64,000 nt of DNA from Nocardia acididurans (GCF_016741815.1 NZ_JAERRJ010000007.1:434001-498000); one strand, 5' to 3'; positions 50,851 through 60,220 are shown, numbered from the stretch's first letter. Notes: a model not told the origin generated them from the letters alone. Made by a program: numbers and translations.

Positions 50851-51471
50851 GTGAGGGAAATGACGGCTGGTGATGGTGCGGAGTTTCTGCGTGGTCGCCC
50901 GAGGAACGGAAACTGTGTGGATATCCCGCTGTGTGCCGCTGATGGGACCGGGTTCGATTGCGTGAGTATGGGTTTGGGGTGGGATGCGGTTCGGCGGAGC
51001 GCGTTCGGATCGGCACGCCGCGATATCGATCTGAATGCCAGCGCGCTGTTGTTCAGCGGATTCTCGCTGGTGGATGTGGTGTATCACGAGCAGCTGATTT
51101 CGCAGGACGGGTCGGTGCGCCACCACGGGGACAGCGTGACCGGTGAGGGGGTGGGCGATATCGAGGTGATCACCGTCGATCTCACCCGGCTCTCGCCGGC
51201 TGTCACCTCGGTGTTCCTCCTCGTCACCAGCTACAGCGGCCAGAGCTTCACCGCGGTCGGCAATGCCTTCTGCCGGCTCGTGGACGCCGGATCCGGCGCG
51301 GAGATCGTGCGCTACGAACTGAGCGAGCGGCCCAGCACCGGCCTGGTCATGGGCGCGCTGCATCGCAACGACATCGTCTGGCGGTTCCACGAGATCGCCA
51401 CCGACATCGCCGCCCAGCATCCGGTGGAGGCGGTCGGGGGTCTCACCGACTATCTGCGCGGCTCTCCCTGA
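50851..51471 (+). CDS. TerD-domain protein
   Basis: The 206-residue protein has a TerD (tellurium resistance/stress) domain: FDCVSMGLGWDA, DLNASALLFSG, GDSVTGEGVGDIEVITVDL and SYSGQSFTAVGNAFCRLVD. TerD proteins bind calcium through acidic loops and act in membrane or DNA-stress systems of unclear mechanism. GTG 50851 follows GGAG by six bases and starts one base after the topoisomerase stop, so the two are one transcript. No other ter genes are in the window. Confidence 0.9.
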   Translation: MREMTAGDGAEFLRGRPRNGNCVDIPLCAADGTGFDCVSMGLGWDAVRRSAFGSARRDIDLNASALLFSGFSLVDVVYHEQLISQDGSVRHHGDSVTGEGVGDIEVITVDLTRLSPAVTSVFLLVTSYSGQSFTAVGNAFCRLVDAGSGAEIVRYELSERPSTGLVMGALHRNDIVWRFHEIATDIAAQHPVEAVGGLTDYLRGSP

Positions 51472-51627
51472 ACCGTAGGCCCCTCACGGCGGCGCGGATC
51501 CCTCGCCCGATACGATCCACAGCTTGTTGGACATTACCGTTCAGCATTGGCGGCGGCGGTCTCCGGAATACTCTCTGATACGAGACCGGCCCGCATCGAT
51601 CGTTCGAGAAGGGAACGTTCCTCTCCG

Positions 51628-54273
51628 ATGCCGCAGCGCGCAGTGTCCACACCACGCCTCTACGGGCGTACTCAGGAGCGCGACATCTTGGACCGGGTGC
51701 TGGAACAAACCCGCGGCGGGCACGGATCGGCGCTCGTGCTGATCGGAGAATCGGGGATCGGGAAGACGACCCTGCTGCGCTACGCGGTGGCCCGGGCCGC
51801 GGATTTCCGGGTGCTGGACTGCCGCGGCGTGCCGAGCGAAACCGAACTGGCCTTCGCCGGCCTGCACGAACTGCTCTGGCCGGTGCTCGATCGCATCGAG
51901 GACCTGCCCGCCACCCAGGCGGCGGTGCTGCGCGGCGCGCTGGGCCTGGGCGAGCACACCGACGACCGGCTGCTCATCGGCGTCGCGGTGCTGACCCTGC
52001 TCTCGGAACTGGCCGACGAGAAACCGGTGCTGGTGGTGATCGACGACCTGCATCTGCTCGACGAACCCAGCCGGAACTGCCTGCGATTCGTGTCGCGGCG
52101 GATCACCGAGGAACCCATCGCCATGCTCATCGCGGCCCACCCCGGCACCCTCAACCCGAGCGGCGAGCAGACGCCGCGACTGCCGGTCGGCGGGCTCGAC
52201 GCCACCAGCGCCGCCCAGCTCGTCACCGCCCACAATCCGGAAATGAGTTCGGCGCGAACGAAACGCCTGATCGAGCTCACCGGCGGAAACCCGCTCGCCC
52301 TCCTGGAATTGGGGCGCGGCGCGAGCACCCTGCTCGGCCTCACCGCCGACCGCCATCTCGCCCTCGGCCCACGGCTGCGCGCCTCGTTCGACACCCGGCT
52401 GCGCGCCCTGCCGGGCGATGAACGCACCGTCGCCCTGATCGCGGCCGCCGCCGACGGCACGGACGTCGACACCGTGCACAGCGCCGCGATCCTGCTCGGG
52501 ATCACCGGCGAAAGCTGGTCGGCCGCAGTGAATTCCGACCTGCTGCGGGTCTCCGACGGCCGAATCACGGTGGATCACCCGCTGATTCGCGCGGCGGTGT
52601 ACGACACCGCCGATCCCGAGCAGCGGCGAGCCGTCCACGCCGCCCTCGCACAGGTCTACGCCGAGCGCGATCCGGACCGGCACGACTGGCATCTCGCGGC
52701 CACCGCCGCCCAGCCGGACGAGTCCATCGCCACCACCCTCGACACCGCGGCCGAGCGCGCCTGGTCCCGCGGCGGCGCACTGTCCGCCGCACAGCTCTAT
52801 CGCCGGGCGGCGGCGCTGTCACCGGATTCGACGGCCGCCGCGAGCCGGCTGGCGCGGGCCGCCCGCGCGGCGTGGGACGGCGGTGATATCGAGTCGGCCC
52901 GGGAACTGCTGGCGGTCGCCGACGAGCGCGTCGGCCCCGAGGCGACCGGCGCCGCGGCCGGCGGCCTGGCCGGTCTGCTCCAACTGGGACTGGGCAATCC
53001 GGAGCACGCCCGCCGAATGCTGCTGCGGGACGCGGAAACCGCCGAACCACGCTTCCGCGACGAACTGCGGCATCTGGCCCTGCGGGCCGCCTGGGCCATC
53101 GGCGAACCGCTCACCCTGGCCATGCTCGCCGACATCGCCGGTCGCACGGCCGACAGCGGAACCCGGCTGCCGCCCCATCGGCTGCCGGTGACCGAGGTCG
53201 CGATCGCCCTCGGCGACGAACCGCACGCGCTGCGGTTGTACCGGGAGAGCATCGAGCGCATGCGCACCGAAGGACCGATCAGTTGGCTCGGCTACTCGCT
53301 GGCCCAGCAGGCCATCCTGCAGCTCATGACCGGACGCTGGGATTTCGCCATCGCCGACTCGAAGGAAGCGCTGCGCCTGTCCGAGGATTTCGGCGGCGCG
53401 CAGACCAATGCCTACTGCTACAACACCATGGGATTCATCGCCGCCCTGCGCGGCGACGAGAAGACCGCGACCGAACTGACCGCCCGAGCCCTGGACTACT
53501 CCCTGCCGCGCCGGGCCTACCAGGTCACCGCGACCGCACACTGGTGCCGCGGGCTCGCCGCGCTCGGCGCCGGCCGGCCGGAGGACGCCTTCGGCTGGCT
53601 GGACCCCATCGCCACCCCCGGCCACGAGGCCCATCAACCCACCCTCGCGGTGCTCAGCGCGGCCGACGCGGCGGAGGCCGCGGTCCGGCTCGGCCGCCTC
53701 GACCGGGCTCGCGCATACCTCGACCTGCTCACCGCGCACGCCGAACTCACCCGCGCCCCCTGGGCATCGGGTGACGCGGCGCGGGTACGCGCCCAGCTGT
53801 CGACCGACGCGGAGGCCGAGTCGCTGTTCACTCAGGCCCTGGCCACCATGCCCACCACGCGCGCGTTCACCTATGCCCGCATCCGGTTGCTGTACGGCGA
53901 ATCGCTGCGTCGGGCCCGCCATCGGCGCGCGGCCCTGGAGCAACTTCGCCTGGCGCACAGCGCATTCGAGCGCTTCGGCGCACGAGCGTGGGCCGAGCGC
54001 GCGGCCCGGGAGATCGTCATGGCCGGTGACCGCACGATCGCGGCCGCCGCCCCGCCGGACGCCGATACCGCCGCCCTGCTCACCGCGCAGGAGTTGCAGG
54101 TGGCCCGGCTGGCCGCCACCGGTCTGACCAATCGGGAGATCGCGGCACGATTGCTGATCAGCCCGCGCACGGTCGGGCACCATCTGTCGCGCATTTTCGC
54201 GAAGCTGGGCCTCGCGGGCCGGGAAGACCTGGCGAACATCGATTTCGAGAACGGCTTCCGGTTGGCACCCTGA
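51628..54273 (+). CDS. LuxR-family AAA-type (LAL) transcriptional regulator 1
   Basis: The 881-residue protein starts with an AAA/STAND ATPase (Walker A GESGIGKTT, Walker B VLVVIDDLHLLD), then a long TPR-like Ala-rich helical region and a C-terminal LuxR HTH (LTAQELQVARLAATGLTNREIAARLLISPRTV). LAL regulators sense small molecules and activate transcription. ATG 51628 starts MPQRAVSTPRLYGR; a TTG 81 bases earlier is possible. Target genes are not visible beside it, except another LAL gene and a secreted lipase downstream. Confidence 0.88.
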   Translation: MPQRAVSTPRLYGRTQERDILDRVLEQTRGGHGSALVLIGESGIGKTTLLRYAVARAADFRVLDCRGVPSETELAFAGLHELLWPVLDRIEDLPATQAAVLRGALGLGEHTDDRLLIGVAVLTLLSELADEKPVLVVIDDLHLLDEPSRNCLRFVSRRITEEPIAMLIAAHPGTLNPSGEQTPRLPVGGLDATSAAQLVTAHNPEMSSARTKRLIELTGGNPLALLELGRGASTLLGLTADRHLALGPRLRASFDTRLRALPGDERTVALIAAAADGTDVDTVHSAAILLGITGESWSAAVNSDLLRVSDGRITVDHPLIRAAVYDTADPEQRRAVHAALAQVYAERDPDRHDWHLAATAAQPDESIATTLDTAAERAWSRGGALSAAQLYRRAAALSPDSTAAASRLARAARAAWDGGDIESARELLAVADERVGPEATGAAAGGLAGLLQLGLGNPEHARRMLLRDAETAEPRFRDELRHLALRAAWAIGEPLTLAMLADIAGRTADSGTRLPPHRLPVTEVAIALGDEPHALRLYRESIERMRTEGPISWLGYSLAQQAILQLMTGRWDFAIADSKEALRLSEDFGGAQTNAYCYNTMGFIAALRGDEKTATELTARALDYSLPRRAYQVTATAHWCRGLAALGAGRPEDAFGWLDPIATPGHEAHQPTLAVLSAADAAEAAVRLGRLDRARAYLDLLTAHAELTRAPWASGDAARVRAQLSTDAEAESLFTQALATMPTTRAFTYARIRLLYGESLRRARHRRAALEQLRLAHSAFERFGARAWAERAAREIVMAGDRTIAAAAPPDADTAALLTAQELQVARLAATGLTNREIAARLLISPRTVGHHLSRIFAKLGLAGREDLANIDFENGFRLAP

Positions 54274-54479
54274 GCCGGGCAGCGCCTGCGCACCAGCGCG
54301 GATCCAATGACCATCAGGTGAACAGCGGCTATCGCCGGCATAACGAACCCGAGGTCGGGCGGCTATCGTCCGCCTGCCGCCCGTGTGAAGAACGTCATGG
54401 TCCACCCGCCCGAAATTGAGGTTGCAGTAAAGTCGCTGGTGGCGGTTGTGAAGTGTCGATACCCGAGCCGGAGGATTCG

Positions 54480-57125
54480 GTGACCACCTCACAACGAACT
54501 TCGATTTGTCCGCGATCGGTGCTGCAGCGTTCCGCTCCGTGCCGTCCGCCCCTGCTCACCTGCGACCCCCTGCCCCGGTCCGAACTCTTCGACCGGCTGG
54601 AAACCGTTGTGCCACAGCACGGTGCGCACATCGTGGTCTGCCAGGCCCCGGCCGGAACCGGCAAGACCGTGCTCGTGCAGGACTGGATCGAACGACGGCT
54701 GCGCGCGAACGTGCCCGCGACCACCTTCGCCTGGCTCACCGTCACCGAAGCGCTCGATCGGGATCCCGGTCGCCTCCCCGTCGTCGCCGCCGCACTGTGC
54801 GAGGCGCTCGGCACCCCGCCGCCGCCCGATCTCAGCACGCCGGTGAACTATGCCGCGTATCTGGTCGAGGCGCTCACCGGCCGCGTCACCCCCACCGTGC
54901 TCGTGCTGGACGACGTCCACCTCATCACCGACTCCTTCCTGCTGGCCGGTCTCGAATACCTGGTCCGGCACGCGCCGCACACCGTGACCATCGTGCTGTC
55001 GGGCCGGCATCGCCCGCCGCTGCGCTGGCACGCCCTCGACCTCGAGGGGCGGCTGACCCGGATCGGCACGGCCGACCTGGCGCTCACCAGATCCCAAGCG
55101 GCGCAACTGTTCCGCCAGCACGGGCGGGCCCTCACCGAGCCCGAACTGGACACCGTCCTGGAGATCACCCAGGGGTGGACGGCCATGGTCCGCCTCGGTG
55201 CGCTCCTGATGAGCCGCGACGCGCAGGACAGCGATGCCGGGCTGGCGCTGCTGGCGCGGCCCGCTCCGGGCGTGGCCGACTTCATCGTGGGTGAGCTACT
55301 GCACCCACTGCCCGACCACATCGTCGAATTCCTGCTCCGCACAAGCATTCCCGACGCTTTCACCGAGGCCCTCGCCGACGAACTGGTGGGCGCGCGCACC
55401 CGCGAGACGCTGGATGAACTGCAGCACAGAGGTTTCCCCTTCACCCGCCGTTCGGAGGGCGGTGAGCTCTGGTTCGTCTATCACCCGCTGGTGCTGGCCT
55501 ACCTGCGCTCCCGGGCGCAGGCGCACGACGAACTGCCGCAGTTGCGGCGGCGGACCGCGCGGTGGCTCTGCGACGCCGGGCATCCGCTGGCCGCGCTCCC
55601 GCATCTGCTGGACCTGATCGACCGGGATCCACTGCGAAAGTTCGTGTGCGACAACGGACTCGGGCTGGTGTTCGACGGCGCGGGTCCGCAGCTGCTCGGT
55701 GCGATCGACCGCGCCGGTTCCGGGCTCGCCGACGATCCGTTCGTCTGGCGGCTGCGCGCGGTCGACGCGCTCACCCGCGGCGAGGACCGGGAGGCGCTGG
55801 CCTACCTCGATCTGATCCGGTCGCAACCGGCCTCGATCCCCTCGCTCGCGCCGCAGTCCTGGCTCGACGCCATGAAGTTCGCCGTGACCATCGACGCGGT
55901 GCTCAACTCCGGCGCGAGCATCGACGATCTCGACACCGAACTCCCCGCGACCGGCAACCTCGACATCGACTGCTACCTCGCCGTCCAGACCGCGAGCGCC
56001 ATGCTGCTGCGCGGCCGGATCGAACGCGGTGAGGCGCTGCTGCGCTCGGGCATCACCCTCGCCGAACGAACCGGCCGGCATCGCCTGGTCCTGGGCGCGC
56101 TGACCCGGCTCACCGTATCGGCGATCTACGCGGGCGCGATCACCACCGCACGCACCCGGGCCGAGAACGCCGTCGAGTACGCGCGCGAACACGATCTGCA
56201 CGATGCCGCCGACGTCCCGCGCATGCGGCTGGCCATCGCGCTGACCCGCTACGCCCAGGGCGAGGACATCGACACCGCGGGCGTCGCCGAGATCCTGGCG
56301 CAGTGGCACGCGTCGGAGCGATCCGGGATGCCGGTCGCCGGACTACCCACCCTGGTCGCCTGCCACTACCTGCTCAGCCGCCGCGACGCGCCCGACCTGT
56401 TCGACGCGGTCCATCGCCTGCGCGCGAACCTGATGCAGCTGCTGGCCTGCGATCCGCTGCCGGCGGGCAGTCAGGGCGTAGTGCTGCCCGGCGCCCTCCG
56501 GTCGCTGCTGCAACTGCGTGAGATCCAACCGGCGCGGGAACTGCTGGACCGGGCGCGCACGGCGCTCGGCGACACCCCCGAGGTGATTCTGGGCCAGGCC
56601 ATGCTCGCCGCCACCGAGCAGAAGCCGCGATCGGTGCGGGCGCTGCTGGAACCGCTGCTGCTGCGCGGGTCCGGGCGGATCTACCCGCCGACCGAGGTGT
56701 GCGCCTGGCTGCGGTACACCAGCGCCCTGCATCGGCTCGGCCTGCCGTCGAAGGCCGCGCAGGCGCTGGAGACCGCACTGCGGATCGCCGAGCGCGACAC
56801 GCTGATCTCGCCGTGGCTCGATGTGCCCGAGGCGATCGAGCTGCTGGATATCTACGCCGGGCGATTCGGCCGCCTCGACGCCTTCGCCGACCGGCTGCGC
56901 CATCATCCGGCGGCGGTCCGGCACGGTGCGCTGCCGCCGCTCACGGCCTCGGAAACGACTGTGCTGAAACATCTTCCGTCGGGACGCACGACCGGGCAGA
57001 TCGCGGCGGACCTGGGCGTGTCCATCAATACGGTCAAGACCCACCTGCGCGGCATCTACACCAAGCTGGATGCGAACACCCGGGTACACGCGGTGGAGCG
57101 GGCACGGCTGGTCGGCCTGCTGTAG
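54480..57125 (+). CDS. LuxR-family AAA-type (MalT-like) transcriptional regulator 2
   Basis: The 881-residue protein has a MalT-like order: P-loop ATPase (APAGTGKTVLV, then VLVLDDVHLI), winged-helix/TPR middle and a C-terminal LuxR HTH (LTASETTVLKHLPSGRTTGQIAADLGVSINTVKTH). The sequence differs from its neighbour outside these shared parts, so it is not a recent duplicate. GTG 54480 follows GGAGG by five bases. It reads into a terminator-like hairpin at 57147. The inducer is unknown. Confidence 0.9.
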   Translation: MTTSQRTSICPRSVLQRSAPCRPPLLTCDPLPRSELFDRLETVVPQHGAHIVVCQAPAGTGKTVLVQDWIERRLRANVPATTFAWLTVTEALDRDPGRLPVVAAALCEALGTPPPPDLSTPVNYAAYLVEALTGRVTPTVLVLDDVHLITDSFLLAGLEYLVRHAPHTVTIVLSGRHRPPLRWHALDLEGRLTRIGTADLALTRSQAAQLFRQHGRALTEPELDTVLEITQGWTAMVRLGALLMSRDAQDSDAGLALLARPAPGVADFIVGELLHPLPDHIVEFLLRTSIPDAFTEALADELVGARTRETLDELQHRGFPFTRRSEGGELWFVYHPLVLAYLRSRAQAHDELPQLRRRTARWLCDAGHPLAALPHLLDLIDRDPLRKFVCDNGLGLVFDGAGPQLLGAIDRAGSGLADDPFVWRLRAVDALTRGEDREALAYLDLIRSQPASIPSLAPQSWLDAMKFAVTIDAVLNSGASIDDLDTELPATGNLDIDCYLAVQTASAMLLRGRIERGEALLRSGITLAERTGRHRLVLGALTRLTVSAIYAGAITTARTRAENAVEYAREHDLHDAADVPRMRLAIALTRYAQGEDIDTAGVAEILAQWHASERSGMPVAGLPTLVACHYLLSRRDAPDLFDAVHRLRANLMQLLACDPLPAGSQGVVLPGALRSLLQLREIQPARELLDRARTALGDTPEVILGQAMLAATEQKPRSVRALLEPLLLRGSGRIYPPTEVCAWLRYTSALHRLGLPSKAAQALETALRIAERDTLISPWLDVPEAIELLDIYAGRFGRLDAFADRLRHHPAAVRHGALPPLTASETTVLKHLPSGRTTGQIAADLGVSINTVKTHLRGIYTKLDANTRVHAVERARLVGLL

Positions 57126-57146
57126 AGCCTTCTCGCGGGAGAGACG

Positions 57147-57166
57147 AACCGCCTCCGGCGGCGGTT
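57147..57166 (+). terminator. hairpin after regulator 2
   Basis: AACCGCC (57147-57153) and GGCGGTT (57160-57166) pair around six bases, 21 bases after the stop. Confidence 0.5.
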
Positions 57167-57363
57167 GTGCTGGAAGGGGTTGAAGTACGGTCCTTCTCCC
57201 CCGCGGGCTCCGGGCGATCTGTGGGGACATCGACCGGCACAGCCATCCTGGCGTCGTCGCGGCGACGCCACCAGGACATGACCTATACGGCGACCTATAC
57301 CGCGCGTCGACAGGGGGGTGACCGCGCGCACATTCATGACGTACTGTCTTCACCGATACAAAC

Positions 57364-57392
57364 TGAGACCGTTAGGTCTCACACAGTTGTGT
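57364..57392. promoter_or_regulatory. two adjacent palindromes upstream of the lipase
   Basis: TGAGACCGTTAGGTCTCA (57364-57381, 7-bp arms, four-base centre) abuts ACACAGTTGTGT (57381-57392). The pair lies 16-44 bases before the ATG, where a repressor would block transcription. The binder could be a TetR or another dimeric protein. Confidence 0.55.
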
Positions 57393-57407
57393 GGAGAGAG
57401 TAGGTCG

Positions 57408-58814
57408 ATGAGGACCAGGACATTCGCGGCCCGGATGACGCGGTGGTGCGTCGTGCCGATCAGCGCGCTCACGGCAGTCATGGCACTGGCGACCCCGGCG
57501 GGTGCCGAACCGGACGCGCCGGCCACCCCGGCGATCGAGGCGGTGCGGGTGGTGCCGCTGCCGCCGGAACTGGATCCCGGCTTCTACAATCCGCCCGCCG
57601 AGGTGGTCGCGGCCACCGCGCCGGGCGCGGTCATCAAGGCGCGGCAGGTGAATGTCGCCAACTTCGGCATCATTCCGCTGAACGTGGACGCCTGGCAGGT
57701 GTCCTACCGCTCCAACGACAGCCGGGACGAGCCGATCGCGGCCGTGGCGACGCTCATCAAACCGCGTGGCACGGCGGCGAATCCGCGCAAGCTGCTGTCG
57801 GTGCAGATCGCCGAGGACTCCACCCAGGGCTACTGCAGCCCCTCCTATGCGCTGCAACATCTTTCGGTGTCGACCTTCGTGGGCCAGATCGTCGCGCCCG
57901 CCGAATTCCTGTTCGCGCAGGCGGCCCTGCAGCGTGGCGAGGCGGTCGTGATCCCCGATCATCAGGGGCCGAACTCCGCGTACGCGGCCGGTCCGCTGGG
58001 CGGGCGCATCACCCTGGACGGCATTCGCGCCGCGACCTCGTTCGCGCCGCTCGAGGTGGGCGCCGACTCGCCGGTCGCCATGTACGGCTACTCGGGCGGT
58101 TCCATGCCGACCATGCACGCGGCCGAACTGCACAAAACCTATGCGCCGGAACTGAATATCGTCGGCGCGGCGTCCGGCGGCACGGGCGCGGACCTCGGCG
58201 CGGCCCTGCTCATGGCCAACAACCAGGCCACCTCCGGACTGGTCTTCGGCGCGGTGACCGGCCTCGCCCGCGAGTACCCGGAATTCGATGCCCTGCTGGA
58301 TCAGAAGCTCAATCCGCTCGGCCAGGTCCTGCGCGCGGTGAAAGCCCCACTCTGCGTGCAGTATCAGACGGCGCTGCTGCCGTTCCTGAATATCACCGGC
58401 CTGATCAACAGTCCGGACCCGTTGCGCGAACCGGCGGTTCAGGCCATGCTCGAGGACACCCGCCTGGGTAAGACCCTGCCCGATATGCCGCTGTTCATCT
58501 GGCACTCGCAGTGGGACGAGATCCTCCCGCTGGCCGCGGCCAACCAGATGGTCGACACCTACTGCAAGGATCCCGCCGCCCAGGTCACCTACACCCGTGA
58601 CGGCGCGAGCGAGCACGTCGTCGCCGAGGTGGTCGGCGGACCCGCCGCCCTCATGTGGCTCTTCGACCGCCTCGACGGCGTCGCCGCGCCGCAGGGCTGC
58701 TCCACCACCGATATGCCCACCATGCTCGGCACCCCGGGCGAGCTCGACATGATCGCGAAGACCCTCGGCGAGACCGTCGCCTCCTTCTTCGGCAAGCCGA
58801 TCGGCGCGGCCTGA
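57408..58814 (+). CDS. secreted lipase (LIP family)
   Basis: The 468-residue exported lipase has a signal peptide (cleavage near GAEPDA) and the PF03583-type fold: nucleophile GYSGGS (about residue 227), Asp in WDEILP and His in EHVVAE as the triad, and Cys pairs that may form disulfides. LIP-family enzymes hydrolyse triacylglycerols outside the cell. TAGGTC and GGAGAGAG lie before the ATG. It is monocistronic between two hairpins and a double palindrome, so it is regulated separately from the LuxR-type genes. Confidence 0.9.
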   Translation: MRTRTFAARMTRWCVVPISALTAVMALATPAGAEPDAPATPAIEAVRVVPLPPELDPGFYNPPAEVVAATAPGAVIKARQVNVANFGIIPLNVDAWQVSYRSNDSRDEPIAAVATLIKPRGTAANPRKLLSVQIAEDSTQGYCSPSYALQHLSVSTFVGQIVAPAEFLFAQAALQRGEAVVIPDHQGPNSAYAAGPLGGRITLDGIRAATSFAPLEVGADSPVAMYGYSGGSMPTMHAAELHKTYAPELNIVGAASGGTGADLGAALLMANNQATSGLVFGAVTGLAREYPEFDALLDQKLNPLGQVLRAVKAPLCVQYQTALLPFLNITGLINSPDPLREPAVQAMLEDTRLGKTLPDMPLFIWHSQWDEILPLAAANQMVDTYCKDPAAQVTYTRDGASEHVVAEVVGGPAALMWLFDRLDGVAAPQGCSTTDMPTMLGTPGELDMIAKTLGETVASFFGKPIGAA

Positions 58815-58835
58815 CCCGCCGACCTCCTCGTCACC

Positions 58836-58870
58836 ACCGAACCCCAGCCGCAATCCGGTTGGGGTTCGGT
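58836..58870 (+). terminator. hairpin after the lipase
   Basis: ACCGAACCCCA (58836-58846) and TGGGGTTCGGT (58860-58870) form a perfect 11-bp stem with a 13-base loop, followed by CGTTT. Confidence 0.7.
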
Positions 58871-58897
58871 CGTTTCCGGGGTATGCCGCGGCCCGGC

Positions 58898-58903
58898 TAG
58901 ACT
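58898..58903 (+). promoter_or_regulatory. -10 hexamer of a probably leaderless AraC gene
   Basis: TAGACT lies six bases before the ATG at 58910 with no ribosome site, the same layout as at 8112 and 26632. No -35 was recognised. Confidence 0.4.
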
Positions 58904-58909
58904 CGCGCG

Positions 58910-59692
58910 ATGGGCGCCGACGACACGAACGCCGGTGCGCAAGCCTCCACCGCGGCCGGTCCCGAGTGGTCGGGCACCGCGCTGCTGCGACCGGGACTGC
59001 TGCTGCTCGACGTCGACATCGGCACGGCCGCACCGCATTCCCATCACACCGTGCAGATCATGGTGGCCCGCGACGGCGAGTTCGTCCTGGCCGACGCCTC
59101 CGGGCGGTCGATGCGCACGCACGCGGCCGTCGTTCCGCCCGATCGGGTGCACGCCATACCCGAGAGCCGCGCCCGCGGGCTGATCATCCACGTCGATCCG
59201 GAATCGGCCGACGGACGGCGTCTGATCGACCTGGTCGAGGCCGCCGATGCGGTCGGTGCCTGGTGCCGTGCGGGCGCGGGCGTCGCCGAGAGCCCGGAGT
59301 GGTTCCGCGACGGGGAATTCCGACCGGCACTCGTCACCGGGTCCGCCCGCCCGCATCATCCAGCCGTGGCCCGGGCGCTCGCTGTACTCGGCGAGCGCGC
59401 CGCGCGTGGGCCGGTCCGGCTCGCCGACCTGGCTCGCGAGGTGCATCTGTCGGAAAGCCGGTTGGCACACCTGTTCACCAGCGAGATGGGGTTGCCGCTG
59501 CGGCCCTATGTGCGCTGGGTGCGGCTGCTGCGCGCGGTGGAGCTCGTCGCGGCCGGGCACACGTTCACCGCGGCCGCGCACGGCGCCGGTTTCAGCGACA
59601 GCGCTCATCTGAACCGGGTGTGCCGCAGCATGTTCGGTTCGGCGCCATCCCAATTCGATGGCATTCGGTGGCTCGACGAGCAGGATTCGTAG
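58910..59692 (+). CDS. AraC family regulator
   Basis: The 260-residue protein has a cupin-like N-terminal sensor (about 25-120; DVDIGTAAPHSHHTVQIMV) and a C-terminal AraC double HTH (about 165-255; LADLAREVHLSESRLAHLFTSEMG, AAAHGAGFSDSAHLNRVCRSMFG). The sensor keeps His residues usual for the pocket; the ligand is unknown. It may control the DUF3703 gene downstream or itself. Confidence 0.88.
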   Translation: MGADDTNAGAQASTAAGPEWSGTALLRPGLLLLDVDIGTAAPHSHHTVQIMVARDGEFVLADASGRSMRTHAAVVPPDRVHAIPESRARGLIIHVDPESADGRRLIDLVEAADAVGAWCRAGAGVAESPEWFRDGEFRPALVTGSARPHHPAVARALAVLGERAARGPVRLADLAREVHLSESRLAHLFTSEMGLPLRPYVRWVRLLRAVELVAAGHTFTAAAHGAGFSDSAHLNRVCRSMFGSAPSQFDGIRWLDEQDS

Positions 59693-59777
59693 CGCAGCAG
59701 GTTTGTTCAAGGCGGATGCGGCCAGGTGGGGCGATGCTGATCGCGACACAGTCGACCGACCGCCGGAGGTGCCGATC

Positions 59778-60146
59778 ATGGCCGCCATGCCATCCCATAT
59801 CCGAACCGCTTTCGAGTCCGAATTACACAGGGCACGAACAACTTCCGACCTCGACGAGATGTGGCGCGCGCTGGAGCGCGCGCACATCCTGTCGCAGCGG
59901 TGGCCGTGGCCGCACACCCGCGCCCACTGGCACATGTTCAGCCTCGCGCTGCGTACCCGGGACCGCCGCGAAGCCCTCGGACAGGCGGTGCGCCTGTCGG
60001 GAGCGGGGCTGGCTTCGTCGCTGGGGCGGGTGCCGATCGGCAATACCGGGCGCGCCACGGTGGGAATCATGACGCCCATGCCCATTCCGGATGATCTCGC
60101 GCGCATCCTGGGCGAGCCGGCGCCGGGCGGAGTCACTCGAGGCTAG
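59778..60146 (+). CDS. DUF3703 family protein
   Basis: The 122-residue protein matches DUF3703: a helical region RALERAHILSQRWPWPHTRAH, then GQAVRLSGAGLASSLGRVPIGNTGRATV and the PMPIPDDLARIL ending. The conserved His/Trp residues are present. GGAGGT lies eight bases before the ATG. Members are small cytoplasmic proteins of unknown role, often near AraC or metal genes. It follows the AraC gene by 85 bp. Confidence 0.8.
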   Translation: MAAMPSHIRTAFESELHRARTTSDLDEMWRALERAHILSQRWPWPHTRAHWHMFSLALRTRDRREALGQAVRLSGAGLASSLGRVPIGNTGRATVGIMTPMPIPDDLARILGEPAPGGVTRG

Positions 60147-60150
60147 GTAC

Positions 60151-60220
60151 AAGTGAACTTCCGATAGGTGGTCATTGACACGAACAGCGTCTGATGCTTC
60201 ATTAAGTGAACCTCCGATAG
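60151..60220 (+). promoter_or_regulatory. promoter of the beta-oxidation operon flanked by direct repeats
   Basis: AAGTGAACTTCCGATAG (60151-60167) and AAGTGAACCTCCGATAG (60204-60220) differ at one base. Between them lie a consensus -35 TTGACA (60175-60180) and, after 17 bases, TTCATT (60198-60203) as a weak -10. A protein bound to both repeats would bracket the promoter. Confidence 0.65.

Noticed and set aside
50851..51471. A tellurite resistance island
   Set aside because: Only one TerD gene is present; no terB, terC, terZ or toxic-metal genes are adjacent.
51628..57125. The two LuxR-type regulators are both 881 codons long, suggesting duplication
   Set aside because: Sequences outside the P-loop and HTH differ strongly and the start codons were chosen independently; equal length is coincidence.
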